Source of the DNA: Candidatus Gastranaerophilales bacterium
Lineage (GTDB): Bacteria > Cyanobacteriota > Vampirovibrionia > Gastranaerophilales > Gastranaerophilaceae
DNA: 64,000 nt
NCBI GenBank assembly: GCA_944324165.1
Contig: CALUVG010000002.1
Location: 62,001 to 126,000 of the forward strand
Reading direction: 5' to 3'
Below are positions 53,882-63,052 of this stretch, piece by piece. The position numbers and the translations under genes are program-made. The notes under the pieces were generated by a model that was not told the origin of the DNA, did not search any database, and saw nothing but the letters and a program-made list of their open reading frames with translations. Within the stretch, counting starts at the first letter, position 1; the number at the start of each line of letters is the position of its first letter.

Positions 53882-55026
53882 AAATACTTCTTGCGCTCAT
53901 AAAAAAAGAAATTAAACAAATTCTCCGCGATCCCAGCAGTATAATAATTGCATTTGTACTGCCATTAATTTCTATTTTGATTTATATGTACGGGATAAAT
54001 CTGGATTCTGTCAGAGTTACGATGGGGATTAAAAATGATGACCCGACGCCTGAAGTTGCAACGCTTGTCAAATCTTTCGGACACAGCAAATACGTTAATT
54101 CAATCTATTATGATAATGTAAAAGATATTGAAACCGCGATTGCCCGTTCAAAAATTAAAGGAGCCGTTATAATCCCTAACGACTTTTCAACAAAACTCGC
54201 TAGAGGACAAAATGCCGATTTACTGGTAATCACAGACGGTTCGGAAGTTAATACGGCAAATTATGTTCAAAGTTATGCTCTTGCAATTGCGAACAACTGG
54301 CTTGCAACGAGCAAATATGCAAATTCCTCAAAACAACCTGCAGTAAACACCGAAGTCCGCACATGGTACAATCCCGATTTAAACAGCCATTATTTTATTG
54401 TTCCAGGATCAATCGCAATAACAATGACTCTAATCGGAATTTTATTGACTTCGCTTGTTGTTGCACGCGAATGGGAGCGAGGAACTATGGAAGCTATGCT
54501 TTCAACCTCAGTGAAAACAATTCATATAGTCTTAGGCAAATATATTCCGTATTTTATTTTAGGAATGCTGTCGCTCACATTTAATATTTTTCTCTGTATT
54601 GTTATTTTTCAAATACCATTCAGGGGTAATTATTTTGTCCTGCTGCTGGTAAGCAGTTTATTCCTCTTTACATCACTTGGAATAGGGTTAAATGTTTCAT
54701 CAGTATTGAAAAATCAATTCTTAGCCAGTATGGTTGCCATGAGTGTAGGATTTATGCCGGCTCTAATGCTTTCAGGCTTAATGTTCCCGATAAATTCCAT
54801 GCCGGTATTTTTCCAGCATCTGACAAGAATTTTACCGCCAAGATATTATGTTTCGTTTATAGAAAGCGAGTTTATGGCGGGAACAGTACCCGAAATTGTC
54901 ACTGCTAATGCAATATATTTAACAATACTCGGCTTGATTTTATTTGCCGCTGTTTATAAAAATACTTCAATGAGGCTGGAAAAAGTTCCTTCCCGCCACG
55001 CTATCGAAAGGCAGAAACAAAAATGA
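53878..55026 (+). CDS. ABC-2 type permease (YbhS-like)
   Basis: 382 residues. One N-terminal helix, a large periplasmic domain (about 45-175), then five helices; the ABC-2 signature VAREWERGTMEAMLSTSV and MLSGLMFPINSMP are present. It overlaps the ATPase gene by four bases and the next permease by four. With the next gene it forms a heterodimeric membrane domain for drug or cation export. Confidence 0.88.
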   Translation: MKILLALIKKEIKQILRDPSSIIIAFVLPLISILIYMYGINLDSVRVTMGIKNDDPTPEVATLVKSFGHSKYVNSIYYDNVKDIETAIARSKIKGAVIIPNDFSTKLARGQNADLLVITDGSEVNTANYVQSYALAIANNWLATSKYANSSKQPAVNTEVRTWYNPDLNSHYFIVPGSIAITMTLIGILLTSLVVAREWERGTMEAMLSTSVKTIHIVLGKYIPYFILGMLSLTFNIFLCIVIFQIPFRGNYFVLLLVSSLFLFTSLGIGLNVSSVLKNQFLASMVAMSVGFMPALMLSGLMFPINSMPVFFQHLTRILPPRYYVSFIESEFMAGTVPEIVTANAIYLTILGLILFAAVYKNTSMRLEKVPSRHAIERQKQK

Positions 55027-56171
55027 TAAGAGATTTTTTCCGCAGAGTTCTTGCTTTAATGAAAAAAGAATTTATAACAATCTGGAATGACCCAAAAACA
55101 AAAGGTATAATTATCGGGCTTCCGATAGTGCAGCTCTTGATTTTTTCAAACGCAGCTACAATGGAAGTACGAAATATTGATGTCGTAACACTTAACCGTT
55201 CTCAAAGTGTCGAATCAAGAGAATTGTTATCAAGGTTTGAAAATTCGCCGAGATTCAGAAATTTTTACTATGTGGATAATGAAGCCGATTTTAAAAAGAA
55301 ACTTGACGCACAAAAAGTCCAGATTGGATTAATGATAAACAATGATTTTTCACGAAATATCAAATCTGGAAAAACAGCAACTGTTCAGGTAATTTCAGAC
55401 GGCAGGCAGACAAATTCCGCATCAATTGCATCGGGTTATGCATCACAAATAATTACAGGTTACGGGGCGGAAGTTTCTTCATCAGCAAAAACTTCTCCCG
55501 CAAGGGGCGAGGAAGTTACGAACAGGGCAAATATAAATATGTCTGTACGTAACTGGTTTAATCCAAATCTTGAATATAAATGGTATATTTTAACAGTAAT
55601 TGTTGCAATGCTCTCGCTTGTAACGACTTTAATCTTAACCTCGCTTTCCATTGCACGCGAAAGAGAACTCGGGACTTTTGACCAGCTTATCGTAAGCCCT
55701 CTTTCCTCTTTTGAAATTCTGCTGGGCAAATCCATTCCGCCTCTCATTATTGCAATGGCATTAACTATGATTATGACCGGAATTGTAATCATATTTTTCC
55801 ATATCCCGTTTGCCGGCTCATTCCTTTTATTTATGATTTCAATTTTTATTTCCCTTCTTGCGATAGTCGGCGTCGGACTTTATTTTTCGGCAATATGTAA
55901 CACGCAACAGCAGGCAATTTTATCCGCAATGACATTTATGATGCCGGCTGTACTCTTGTCAGGATTCATTTCGCCGATAGAGGATATGCCGGTTGCTCTG
56001 CAATATTTGACATGGCTTAATCCTGTCAGATTTTTTATGGTTTTAACACGTGGAATATTTCTGAAAGGCATGGGGGTAGCTGATGTCATAACCAATATTA
56101 TTCCGTTGATTATAATTGCAACAATAACACTTACCCTTGCAGGTCGAACTTTTAAAAGAAAATTAGGATAA
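55023..56171 (+). CDS. ABC-2 type permease (YbhR-like) with in-frame palindromic insert
   Basis: 382 residues, same plan as the preceding permease, with IARERELGTFDQLIVSPL and LLSGFISPIEDMP. Around residues 155-166 it carries KTSPARGEEVT, absent from its paralogue and encoded by a GC-rich palindromic element at 55490-55517. The insert lies in the periplasmic loop and keeps the frame, so the protein is probably functional. Last gene of the export operon. Confidence 0.87.
   Translation: MIRDFFRRVLALMKKEFITIWNDPKTKGIIIGLPIVQLLIFSNAATMEVRNIDVVTLNRSQSVESRELLSRFENSPRFRNFYYVDNEADFKKKLDAQKVQIGLMINNDFSRNIKSGKTATVQVISDGRQTNSASIASGYASQIITGYGAEVSSSAKTSPARGEEVTNRANINMSVRNWFNPNLEYKWYILTVIVAMLSLVTTLILTSLSIARERELGTFDQLIVSPLSSFEILLGKSIPPLIIAMALTMIMTGIVIIFFHIPFAGSFLLFMISIFISLLAIVGVGLYFSAICNTQQQAILSAMTFMMPAVLLSGFISPIEDMPVALQYLTWLNPVRFFMVLTRGIFLKGMGVADVITNIIPLIIIATITLTLAGRTFKRKLG
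55490..55517 (+). repeat. Palindromic element inserted in a coding region
   Basis: AACTTCTCCC and its partner GGGGCGAGGAAGTT form an imperfect hairpin within the permease gene. Read in this frame it gives the hexapeptide SPARGE, which is typical of small palindromic repeats that spread into bacterial genes. It is more GC-rich than its surroundings. Confidence 0.5.
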
Positions 56172-56276
56172 TCAAGTTTTTTCCTCTTTCTTATTAATTT
56201 AATTTTCCGATAATTTTTTCTATTTAAAATTTTTGATAAACTTCAAAGCAACACACATTATAAAATGAGTTAAACG

Positions 56277-56293
56277 CTAACAAAAAACTAACA
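56277..56293 (+). promoter_or_regulatory. Possible Pho box upstream of the truncated glycosyltransferase
   Basis: CTAACA-AAAAA-CTAACA: two direct repeats 11 bases apart, one helical turn. This matches the design of PhoB/PhoP sites (TTAACA or CTGTCAT repeats of the same period). A similar pair precedes the metallophosphoesterase remnant at 57305-57322. Confidence 0.45.
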
Positions 56294-56336
56294 AATCTCT
56301 TTTATTCTTAAATTGATCAGGTATTTAAGGATAGTT

Positions 56337-56912
56337 ATGAAGAAAGATTTTGGTTTATATAGTATATTAGCCCTGATTTTGTTCTGCGGATATTTTTTGT
56401 TTTTAGGCTCCTATCCATTATTGGATGTAGATGAAACAAGATATGTTGATATGGTGCGTACAATGCTTAAAAGCGGCGATTTTTTGACTCTATACTTGAA
56501 CGGCGATTATTTTTTCGAAAAACCTCCGCTTTATTTTTGGATAGAATGTTTTGCATTTAAAATTTTTGGAAGAACGAATGAGCTAACAGCAAGACTTCCT
56601 ATTGTATTGCTGTCAATTTTGCCATTGGGACTACTTTTCGTGCTTTGTAAAAAAATTAAAAACAGTACATATGCCTTTATAACATGTGCTGTACTTTTGA
56701 CTTCTTTAGAGTATATTTTAATTACGAAAATTGCAATTCTGGATAGTGTTTTAACAAGTTTTGTTTCAAGTGCAGTTTTATGTTACTTTTATACATTTTT
56801 TACTAAAGAGAAAAATAAAAAATATTTTTGGGGGTTAACTTATATTTTTGCAGGGCTTGCAGTTATGGCAAAGGGAATTCCCGGTTTAGTAATTCCTGCA
56901 TTTTCTAAATGA
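56337..56912 (+). pseudogene. Truncated GT39/ArnT-like membrane glycosyltransferase
   Basis: About 190 residues from ATG 56337 (AAGGATAG upstream). The N-terminus of a PMT_2/ArnT-type lipid-linked sugar transferase is clear: LLDVDETRYVDMVRTML with the conserved Asp-Glu pair, then KPPLYFWIECFAFKIFG and several helices. The family is normally 450-600 residues. The frame ends at 56912, just after GIPGLVIPA, where the DNA changes to an unrelated response-regulator fragment. The gene has thus lost its C-terminal two thirds and is probably inactive. Confidence 0.8.
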
Positions 56913-57058
56913 GCTTTTATTCTGGCTAATAGAATTTTATTGCTGAAAGGTTTTGAAATATAATCAATTGCACCGTTTTCAACCCCTTTTAAAACATCTT
57001 CTTCCATTTTTCTGGCAGTAAGCATTATTACCTGTATTCTTTTTAACGAGTCATCATA
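56903..57058 (-). pseudogene. Fragment of a response-regulator receiver domain
   Basis: On the minus strand the DNA encodes [16 protein letters not shown], then [20 protein letters not shown] and [15 protein letters not shown]. This is the C-terminal half of a CheY-like receiver, with the conserved Thr of MLTA and Lys of SKPF but without the phospho-acceptor Asp half and without an output domain. Both ends run into unrelated genes, so it is a stranded fragment. No start of its own exists. Confidence 0.8.
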
Positions 57059-57284
57059 GATACAAATCTTCTTCATCTGGTTTATCAATATTATCTCCAG
57101 TAAAAACAACAAAATCTATATTGCTGTATTTTCTATTAACGTCATCTACAAAATCATTTAAATATTGAGAATTATGTTGAGTCAGATGTACATCAGTAAC
57201 CTGAATAAATTTGACTTCTTTAGCTGTAACACGGGTAAATAAACCGACTAATATAAAAAACAATAACACTAACAATCTTTTCAT
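57059..57284 (-). pseudogene. Truncated calcineurin-like metallophosphoesterase
   Basis: From ATG 57284 a signal peptide (MKRLLVLLFFILVGLFTRVTA) is followed by the first two metal motifs of a metallophosphoesterase, QVTDVHL and VVFTGDNID. The reading frame ends about 76 residues in, after joining the response-regulator fragment; families of this type need some 250-300 residues, so the rest of the active site is missing. TATATT lies six bases before the ATG. The direct repeats of a possible Pho box lie just upstream. Confidence 0.8.
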
Positions 57285-57304
57285 AATTTAAATATAAAAA
57301 AATA

Positions 57305-57322
57305 CTGTTAGTTTTCTGTTAG
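57305..57322 (-). promoter_or_regulatory. Possible Pho box upstream of the metallophosphoesterase remnant
   Basis: CTGTTAG-TTTT-CTGTTAG on the plus strand (CTAACAG twice on the coding strand): exact 7-base direct repeats with an 11-base period and a T-rich spacer, the layout of PhoB sites. A phosphoesterase is a natural target of phosphate control. Confidence 0.5.
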
Positions 57323-57586
57323 TTTGTGACGCATCTAATCGGCTGTAAAGAAACACCTTAAATGATTATTTGTAACAGTCAAAATGAGTATTTAATTAGA
57401 TATAATTTATTACTAGTTTTTCTTGAATTTTTATAAAACAGAAAATTTTAAGATTTTGTTAACTATAATTTAACACTTGGTACGAGATTAAATTATCTGT
57501 AAAATGAAGATTTTAACTATAAAAATTATTTTATATAAGATTAATTTAAAAAAATATATTTGCTATTACAAATTTTGGAACATTAA

Positions 57587-59800
57587 TTATTTATTATCTA
57601 ATGAATTAAATAAGTTTTTAATATTCTTTTCTTCCTGTTCAATATCTGATATAACATTTCTATATGAATGCCCATACGACTTATTATCCTCTTGCTGGAA
57701 TTCAGATTTAAGTTCTTCTTGTTCTGATAATTCGTATATTTTCTCTTCGATATCTTCTAAATCATTTAATAAGTCAAGTTTGTCATTTATTTCTTCTAAT
57801 TTATCTTTTGCTTCTTCTAAATAATATAAATCATCTTCATAATAATCAATTGCATCTTCTTGTAATTGTTCAAATTTATCATTTATAGTATCAATAATTT
57901 CCTGTACATATATTTCATTAAGAAGTTCTCTCCATATATTTATAAACTTAGCTATATTAACATAATCATCTAAATCTTCAAGATTATCAATGTCTAAATG
58001 AATTTTTTTCAAAATTTGATTTATAAAATTTATAACAATACCATTATTTTCAAAAAATGCTGTTCTCAAATTTGAAAAAATACCTTCATTATTATATGGA
58101 GCACTTTCATGATTTAAAATATAATCAAAAGTATCTTGTATTTCTGATATTAAATCTTCATTACCGATTGTCTCAATAATCCGAATCATTAATTCAGTTA
58201 CATTTGAATTATGTTTTATAGAATTTTGTTTTTTTAATTTGTTAAAGAAAAGGTATGCATAATTTTTTTGTAGCTTTTTTCTTGTAAAATATGTGTTATA
58301 TAGCCATCTGTACTGCTCTTGTCGATTACATAACTCTATAAAAGAGGGTAATAAGTCATTTTTATAAATATAATTTTCTATAAAATCTCTTATTGAAGGA
58401 TCTGCAAAATGAATACTATTTTTGTTTATTGTTATAAAATCACCATCTAATATTTTAATAGAATTTTTGTAATCTAAACTATTTATTTTTTCTGAATATA
58501 ATTTTTGACATATTATATTACTAATTAATTGAATGTCATCCTTGCCAAATGGTAAATAATATTGAGGAAAAGTTACTATTGCAAATAATATACTTCTAGT
58601 TTTGTTATTAATCTGATTTTCAAATGCATGGTACCAAATTTCAGTTGGATTATCTAAATTTTTAATAAATTCAGAAAAATAATTCTGCGGTAATACTTCT
58701 TTATATCTTTTTTGCATTGTCATGTATTCAATTATTCTCGGATTATAATTAGGATGTTTAATGATATCTAAATAATGTTCGTTATCTATTAATGCCAAAA
58801 TATACTCATAAGGTAGTTCTGAAAAATAAAGATGACTATACAAAATTTCAGCTTTTATTCGTTTCGTATAGTTTTTTAAATCTATAATACATTTTTTAAA
58901 ATCAAAATAATCAATTTTTTCATATAAAATTTTTGTTTGTTGCAATATATATTCTCTAGTTGTTAATATCATTTTTTTATTCTGAGATTTATTAACTTTG
59001 CTAATAAATAATATTAACCTAGAATCCTCATTTTTTGTAAGATTAGTTGTGCCTAAAAAATCATCATAATAAAAGATTTGCTTTCTATTTGGGTCTAAAC
59101 TATATAAAGAAAATGCTTCTTTTATGTTTTCAGAAATATTTACAAATTCATAACCTTTTATAACAAATTCCCATATCAGCATTTCTGCGAGGGTAGTTTT
59201 CCCAACACCAGGTGCGCCTGATATAACTACACAATTTTCTTTTTCTAATATTTCATGAGCTTTATCTAAACTTAGATTTGGAACGAATCGTTTAATTTTT
59301 TCTGTAATTTCTTCAAGTCTAAATACAGACTCATTAACTATATCACTGTGTAAAATTCGTTCTAAAACATTAGTGCTCGTCATCCATAATTTAAAATGAT
59401 CATTTTCAATTTTTGGATATTTTTGTATTAAATTATTTAAATCATCTAAACCATATATATCACCTGTTGATAAAATGTATGGAGTACAAACTTGTAATAT
59501 TTTTGTTTTATTCTGAGGTGTTAATGATAAAGATGTTACAATAATATATCTTTTGGGTAACAGTTTTTGAACTTTATTAACTTCTTTTTTTAAAGAAAAA
59601 ATAAGATTGTTAAATGTAGAATTTTTATAATGCTTACATTGAACAATTAGTTCATTAGTTGAGTTTTTTGCAAATCTTAAATCTATTCCTTGATCTCTTC
59701 CATTTTTAAAAGACTCCAGACTAATGTTTAAATCTTTCTGTAAGAGATCTCTGGTTAATTCTTCAAAATCTTTTGGTGATAGGGATTCAAAATTATACAT
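57587..59800 (-). CDS. Restriction-endonuclease/nSTAND3 NTPase, probable antiphage protein
   Basis: 737 residues. The N-terminal Mrr-like nuclease domain (about 1-130) has FEELTRDLL, Asp40 in GRDQGIDL and Gln54-x-Lys56 in IVQCKH. A STAND-type NTPase follows with P-loop SGAPGVGKTT (Lys201), and the segment KQIFYYDDFLG typical of nSTAND3, then MILTTREYIL as sensor. The C-terminal half is helical, ending in a very acidic coiled coil. STAND NTPases with nuclease effectors sense phage proteins and then cut DNA (Avs-type). AAAGGA precedes the ATG. It neighbours Gabija and a methyltransferase locus, which supports the defence role. Confidence 0.8.
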   Translation of the reverse strand: MYNFESLSPKDFEELTRDLLQKDLNISLESFKNGRDQGIDLRFAKNSTNELIVQCKHYKNSTFNNLIFSLKKEVNKVQKLLPKRYIIVTSLSLTPQNKTKILQVCTPYILSTGDIYGLDDLNNLIQKYPKIENDHFKLWMTSTNVLERILHSDIVNESVFRLEEITEKIKRFVPNLSLDKAHEILEKENCVVISGAPGVGKTTLAEMLIWEFVIKGYEFVNISENIKEAFSLYSLDPNRKQIFYYDDFLGTTNLTKNEDSRLILFISKVNKSQNKKMILTTREYILQQTKILYEKIDYFDFKKCIIDLKNYTKRIKAEILYSHLYFSELPYEYILALIDNEHYLDIIKHPNYNPRIIEYMTMQKRYKEVLPQNYFSEFIKNLDNPTEIWYHAFENQINNKTRSILFAIVTFPQYYLPFGKDDIQLISNIICQKLYSEKINSLDYKNSIKILDGDFITINKNSIHFADPSIRDFIENYIYKNDLLPSFIELCNRQEQYRWLYNTYFTRKKLQKNYAYLFFNKLKKQNSIKHNSNVTELMIRIIETIGNEDLISEIQDTFDYILNHESAPYNNEGIFSNLRTAFFENNGIVINFINQILKKIHLDIDNLEDLDDYVNIAKFINIWRELLNEIYVQEIIDTINDKFEQLQEDAIDYYEDDLYYLEEAKDKLEEINDKLDLLNDLEDIEEKIYELSEQEELKSEFQQEDNKSYGHSYRNVISDIEQEEKNIKNLFNSLDNK

Positions 59801-59837
59801 ATAATTATTCCTTTTTCTTATTATATATAAAAATGAC

Positions 59838-59864
59838 TAGAAGGTAAATATTATTTACCTTCTA
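59838..59864. terminator. Perfect hairpin behind Gabija, before the nSTAND gene
   Basis: TAGAAGGTAAAT-ATT-ATTTACCTTCTA: a 12-bp stem with a 3-base loop. On the minus strand GTCATTTTTAT follows, so it may terminate the gajAB transcript. AGAAGGT occurs once more at 59871-59877, so an operator for the 59800 gene is an alternative. Confidence 0.5.
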
Positions 59865-59925
59865 ATGTTCAGAAGGTTTTAGACTATCAAAAATCTGATG
59901 TAATACAAATGATTAAAGTTTGTAG

Positions 59926-59944
59926 GTTGAGCTTATAGCCCAAC
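59926..59944. repeat. REP-like palindromic hairpin, copy 2
   Basis: GTTGAGCT-TAT-AGCCCAAC, preceded by TAG and followed by AATT. Seven of eight pairs form. The layout and flanks match the copy at 9455-9473 (GTxGxGCT, 3-base loop, AGCC-Y-R-AC). Confidence 0.5.
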
Positions 59945-60221
59945 AATTGATTAATTTTATAAGTCAGTTTTATAAACTGATAGAAATTATTTTTATCCAT
60001 CTGTCCTAACCTGCAAAAGAGTAATTTGCCCGGTACCTGGGTCAAATGGTTTGATTACTTCCTATCCCTCAAACCCACACCAAATGCCGATTCCCCAAAA
60101 TAATCACGCCAGTTGAGCTACTCACACCACTCAAATAAATACATAAAATGTCCCTGTAATTTAACATACAGAATAAGATATAATTAACTATAGGATGGAG
60201 ATTTCAAATTAATTTAGTCCT
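59945..60221. other. Noncoding gap in the defence island with tRNA-like remnant
   Basis: No gene fits here. On the minus strand about 60068-60133 reads GTGAGTAGCTCAACTGG, the start of many tRNAs (U8, D-stem and D-loop), and further on GGTGTGGGTTTGAGGG, like a T-arm. The anticodon arm and a matching acceptor are missing, so it is not a working tRNA. An imperfect inverted repeat, ATTTGCCC ... GGGTCAAAT, lies at 60024-60047 within a larger AGTAAT ... ATTACT pair (60020-60059). The local GC is higher than in the flanking genes. Confidence 0.4.
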
Positions 60222-61313
60222 TTAAGGAGTATATTCACAAAAGCCACTAAAATGATATTTGCTAAGATCTGCATTGTCTTCAACTAAAAATGCAGTACTG
60301 TAGCGAGCTCTTGTTACTGCAATATAAAATTTGTCTCTAGAATTTGGTTTAGTGCCATTTTTTAAATATTTTCTTATTGGTTCAGTCGTCACAATCAAGA
60401 CTCTATCTGTAGTAATTCCTTTTGATAAGCCGTAATTTAAAGTTTTAAAATCTGGAACTTGCTCTTTTGCTCTTTTATTATTAATTAAAATTAATGGTGA
60501 ATATTCTTCCATATATTTTTGTAGATTACTTTTTTTTACATAGAATATTCCATCATGTCCTGTTGTTATAGTGTTTTTTGATACTGCTTTTTCAAATTCT
60601 GGATAAATACTATCTGCAAATGAACATATCTGGGCATTGCATCGCCAACAAATACTCATAGATTTCAATATTCCTTTGTTTTCGTCGTGCTTTTGTTTAA
60701 ACCACCCATATATGTTATTGGCGTATTTTTTATTTTTATTAGTATTACTTGTATTAAATGTGTTTTGCCTGGAGTCTCCAACCATTATAGTTTTTACATT
60801 ACTTGTCAATATTTTATCAAGAATGTCGAAATCGAATCCGGACAAATCTTGTGCCTCATCTATAAAAAGGTAGTCTGTAATCTTTTCTAAGCGATTTATA
60901 ACATTTAAACCTTTATTTATACACATAAAAGCAAATTTGGCTATTTTATTACTGTAAATTGCCCCATCTTTATTGAAATAATGCCTTTTAGTATCTCTTT
61001 CGGGAATAAATCTGGCAGGGTCACTTTGAGGGAAAAAGATATTATTTATTCTTTCACTTACCCCCATTAATTTTTGATAAGGACGACAACATTCATCCAA
61101 TAAAAATGAATACCAAGTAGTAATATTTATATTTGACGGGATAAAACCATTGATTTCGTAAAATTTTTTCTTAATTTCATTTAAATTTTTATTTGTATAT
61201 GTTGTAATAATTATTTTTTTATTCTTAAATTTCAATGCATACTTTACAAGACGTGTTGTCTTGCCTGAACCTGCTAAAGAATGAATAAAATAGTTATTGT
61301 TTAATTGCATCAT
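60222..61313 (-). CDS. gajB: Gabija protein GajB, UvrD-like helicase (compact)
   Basis: 363 residues. Motif I is LAGSGKTTRLV, motif II FIDEAQDL, motif III MVGDSRQNT, motif VI YIAVTRARYS. It overlaps gajA by 20 bases, the standard GajA-GajB order. GajB senses nucleic-acid ends or ssDNA produced during phage attack and works with GajA. It is clearly shorter than the B. cereus protein (about 490 residues), mostly by loss of the inserted domains between motifs III and VI; the ATPase core is complete. No own Shine-Dalgarno is seen, so it depends on coupling. Confidence 0.85.
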   Translation of the reverse strand: MMQLNNNYFIHSLAGSGKTTRLVKYALKFKNKKIIITTYTNKNLNEIKKKFYEINGFIPSNINITTWYSFLLDECCRPYQKLMGVSERINNIFFPQSDPARFIPERDTKRHYFNKDGAIYSNKIAKFAFMCINKGLNVINRLEKITDYLFIDEAQDLSGFDFDILDKILTSNVKTIMVGDSRQNTFNTSNTNKNKKYANNIYGWFKQKHDENKGILKSMSICWRCNAQICSFADSIYPEFEKAVSKNTITTGHDGIFYVKKSNLQKYMEEYSPLILINNKRAKEQVPDFKTLNYGLSKGITTDRVLIVTTEPIRKYLKNGTKPNSRDKFYIAVTRARYSTAFLVEDNADLSKYHFSGFCEYTP

Positions 61314-62907
61314 TTATATAATCCGGAAAATTAATAAGATTTTTTTCAGCTTCAAATATTTTTAAAGCTACTTCTGTTTTACGATTTTCATTAGTAAAAT
61401 ATGTTTCAAAATCAACATCAGACATTGTGTTTTTATCAAACAACACTTTTAAATTAGCTTTATTGTTTAGTGTATGATACATTTGTGGCTCTAATGTTTT
61501 TAGTGAATTATTTTTCGAGTAACATATCTTTATGTTAGGGAAAGTATCATTCAAATATTTTGAATATTTACTTTCTAAATTATTATAATTTCCATCATTA
61601 TCTGTAACCACTGTTACTTTATTTTTTAATACTTCAGCTATTTCTAAAAACCTAAGAAAAGACAACCCTTTTACAGATATCACATCAATGCCATCTGAAA
61701 TTGGTAATTTACCATACTTATCTAAATATGCTTTTTGAATAATTAACTCGTCAGAAGGCCCTTCTACTAATATAGATTTTTCGGATAAAATCATACGTAA
61801 TGTATCATAGCCGGGAAGTTTCATAAAATATTTATAAGTATCTTCTGAAAGCTCTGAAAATTTAAAGACTTCATCTTTATTTAATAAAATAGTATTTTTC
61901 ATACCCCCTTTATTCATAATAAAAGAGCTGTGTGTATTAATAAACAATTGTTTTCCAGAACACAAATCTTTTATATTATCAATAAGTTTATTAAGATTCG
62001 AAAATGATAAGCACGCTTCTGGTTCTTCAATTAGTATAATATCTGATTTTTCAGAATTAGCATTAATTGCCATTTTTGTATTTATAGCATTTTGCTCCCC
62101 TTTGCCTATTTGGCTATATGGAACATCATCAATATACAGAGACAATGTTGAATCCCATTTGTTTTTTGCTGAAACATCTATTGATATTTCTACCTTTTTG
62201 TCAGAAATATTTAATTTTTCACTTGTAAATTGTTTATTTAATTCTTCAATTTTAGGATCTTTGGCAAACTCTTCTTTTAGCTTTCGATATTTTAATGCAA
62301 GCATGCAACTTTGAGTTTTATCTAAATTGTAATCAATAGAGGATGCTATATATTTGCTTGCGGCTTGGCCATATCGATGTTCTAAATTATTTATTATTTG
62401 CGATCTTATTGGTAACTTTAAACTTTTAATAGGTTTATTAGCAAAAGATAACCACTCAATAGTATAATACTCTATCGGTATAGTTTCTATTTCGTCTTTT
62501 TGGCCAATATATTCACCATATAAATCACCATACGCACTATTATCAAGTTCTATAGACAATTTTATACCAGGACAGTCTTCGTCTTTTGAATTATTATTTC
62601 CTTTGTATTCAGCATCAAAATCATCACTCAGGTAAACTTCTATCAGTATCCTTGGTGGTGGAATCTTGTTTCCTTTTTTAATATTTAAAATAAAATCATG
62701 AATGATATCATTATTAAACAGATATGGAGATAATTCATAAAAGATAGGTTTATCATATAATTTACCAGTCAAAGCCAAATTTATAGCCTCAAATAAAGTG
62801 CTTTTCCCGGCTTCATTATTACCAACAATAATGTTTATATCCTTGTTAAAATCAATATCTAAATTCTGAAATGTTTTATAATTTTCAATATGAATCTTCT
62901 TTATCAA
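61294..62907 (-). CDS. gajA: Gabija protein GajA, OLD-family ATPase-nuclease
   Basis: 537 residues from a TTG start with GAGGGGG four to five bases upstream. N-terminal ABC-type ATPase: HIENYKTFQNLDIDF, Walker A GNNEAGKST (residues 29-37), Walker B IILIEEPEACLS and NTHSSFI. C-terminal TOPRIM nuclease: ILVEGPSDELII with the catalytic Glu and VVTDNDGN with the DxD pair. GajA forms tetramers and nicks phage DNA when nucleotide levels fall. The length (about 540-580) is normal. Confidence 0.87.
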   Translation of the reverse strand: MIKKIHIENYKTFQNLDIDFNKDINIIVGNNEAGKSTLFEAINLALTGKLYDKPIFYELSPYLFNNDIIHDFILNIKKGNKIPPPRILIEVYLSDDFDAEYKGNNNSKDEDCPGIKLSIELDNSAYGDLYGEYIGQKDEIETIPIEYYTIEWLSFANKPIKSLKLPIRSQIINNLEHRYGQAASKYIASSIDYNLDKTQSCMLALKYRKLKEEFAKDPKIEELNKQFTSEKLNISDKKVEISIDVSAKNKWDSTLSLYIDDVPYSQIGKGEQNAINTKMAINANSEKSDIILIEEPEACLSFSNLNKLIDNIKDLCSGKQLFINTHSSFIMNKGGMKNTILLNKDEVFKFSELSEDTYKYFMKLPGYDTLRMILSEKSILVEGPSDELIIQKAYLDKYGKLPISDGIDVISVKGLSFLRFLEIAEVLKNKVTVVTDNDGNYNNLESKYSKYLNDTFPNIKICYSKNNSLKTLEPQMYHTLNNKANLKVLFDKNTMSDVDFETYFTNENRKTEVALKIFEAEKNLINFPDYINDAIKQ

Positions 62908-63040
62908 AAGACACCCCCTCTTTTTTTTATTATCTTATAAATTCTTAAATATCCTATTTTTATTAACATTTTATTAATCATTTAATTCATTATTATAAAC
63001 ATATACCTTCACATTCAAAGATTTGCCTATTTGTTTATAC

Positions 63041-63046
63041 TATAAT
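63041..63046 (+). promoter_or_regulatory. -10 box of the methyltransferase genes, leaderless type
   Basis: TATAAT, then TAACTT, then the ATG at 63053. No Shine-Dalgarno and no good -35 box at standard spacing (TTGCCT is only 12 bases away). Fifth example of this spacing in the window. Confidence 0.5.
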
Positions 63047-63052
63047 TAACTT

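Noticed and set aside
57504..57824. Plus-strand 106-codon Ser-rich frame
   Set aside because: It mirrors the acidic coiled-coil end of the nSTAND gene, whose Glu/Asp codons read as Ser/Phe in antisense.
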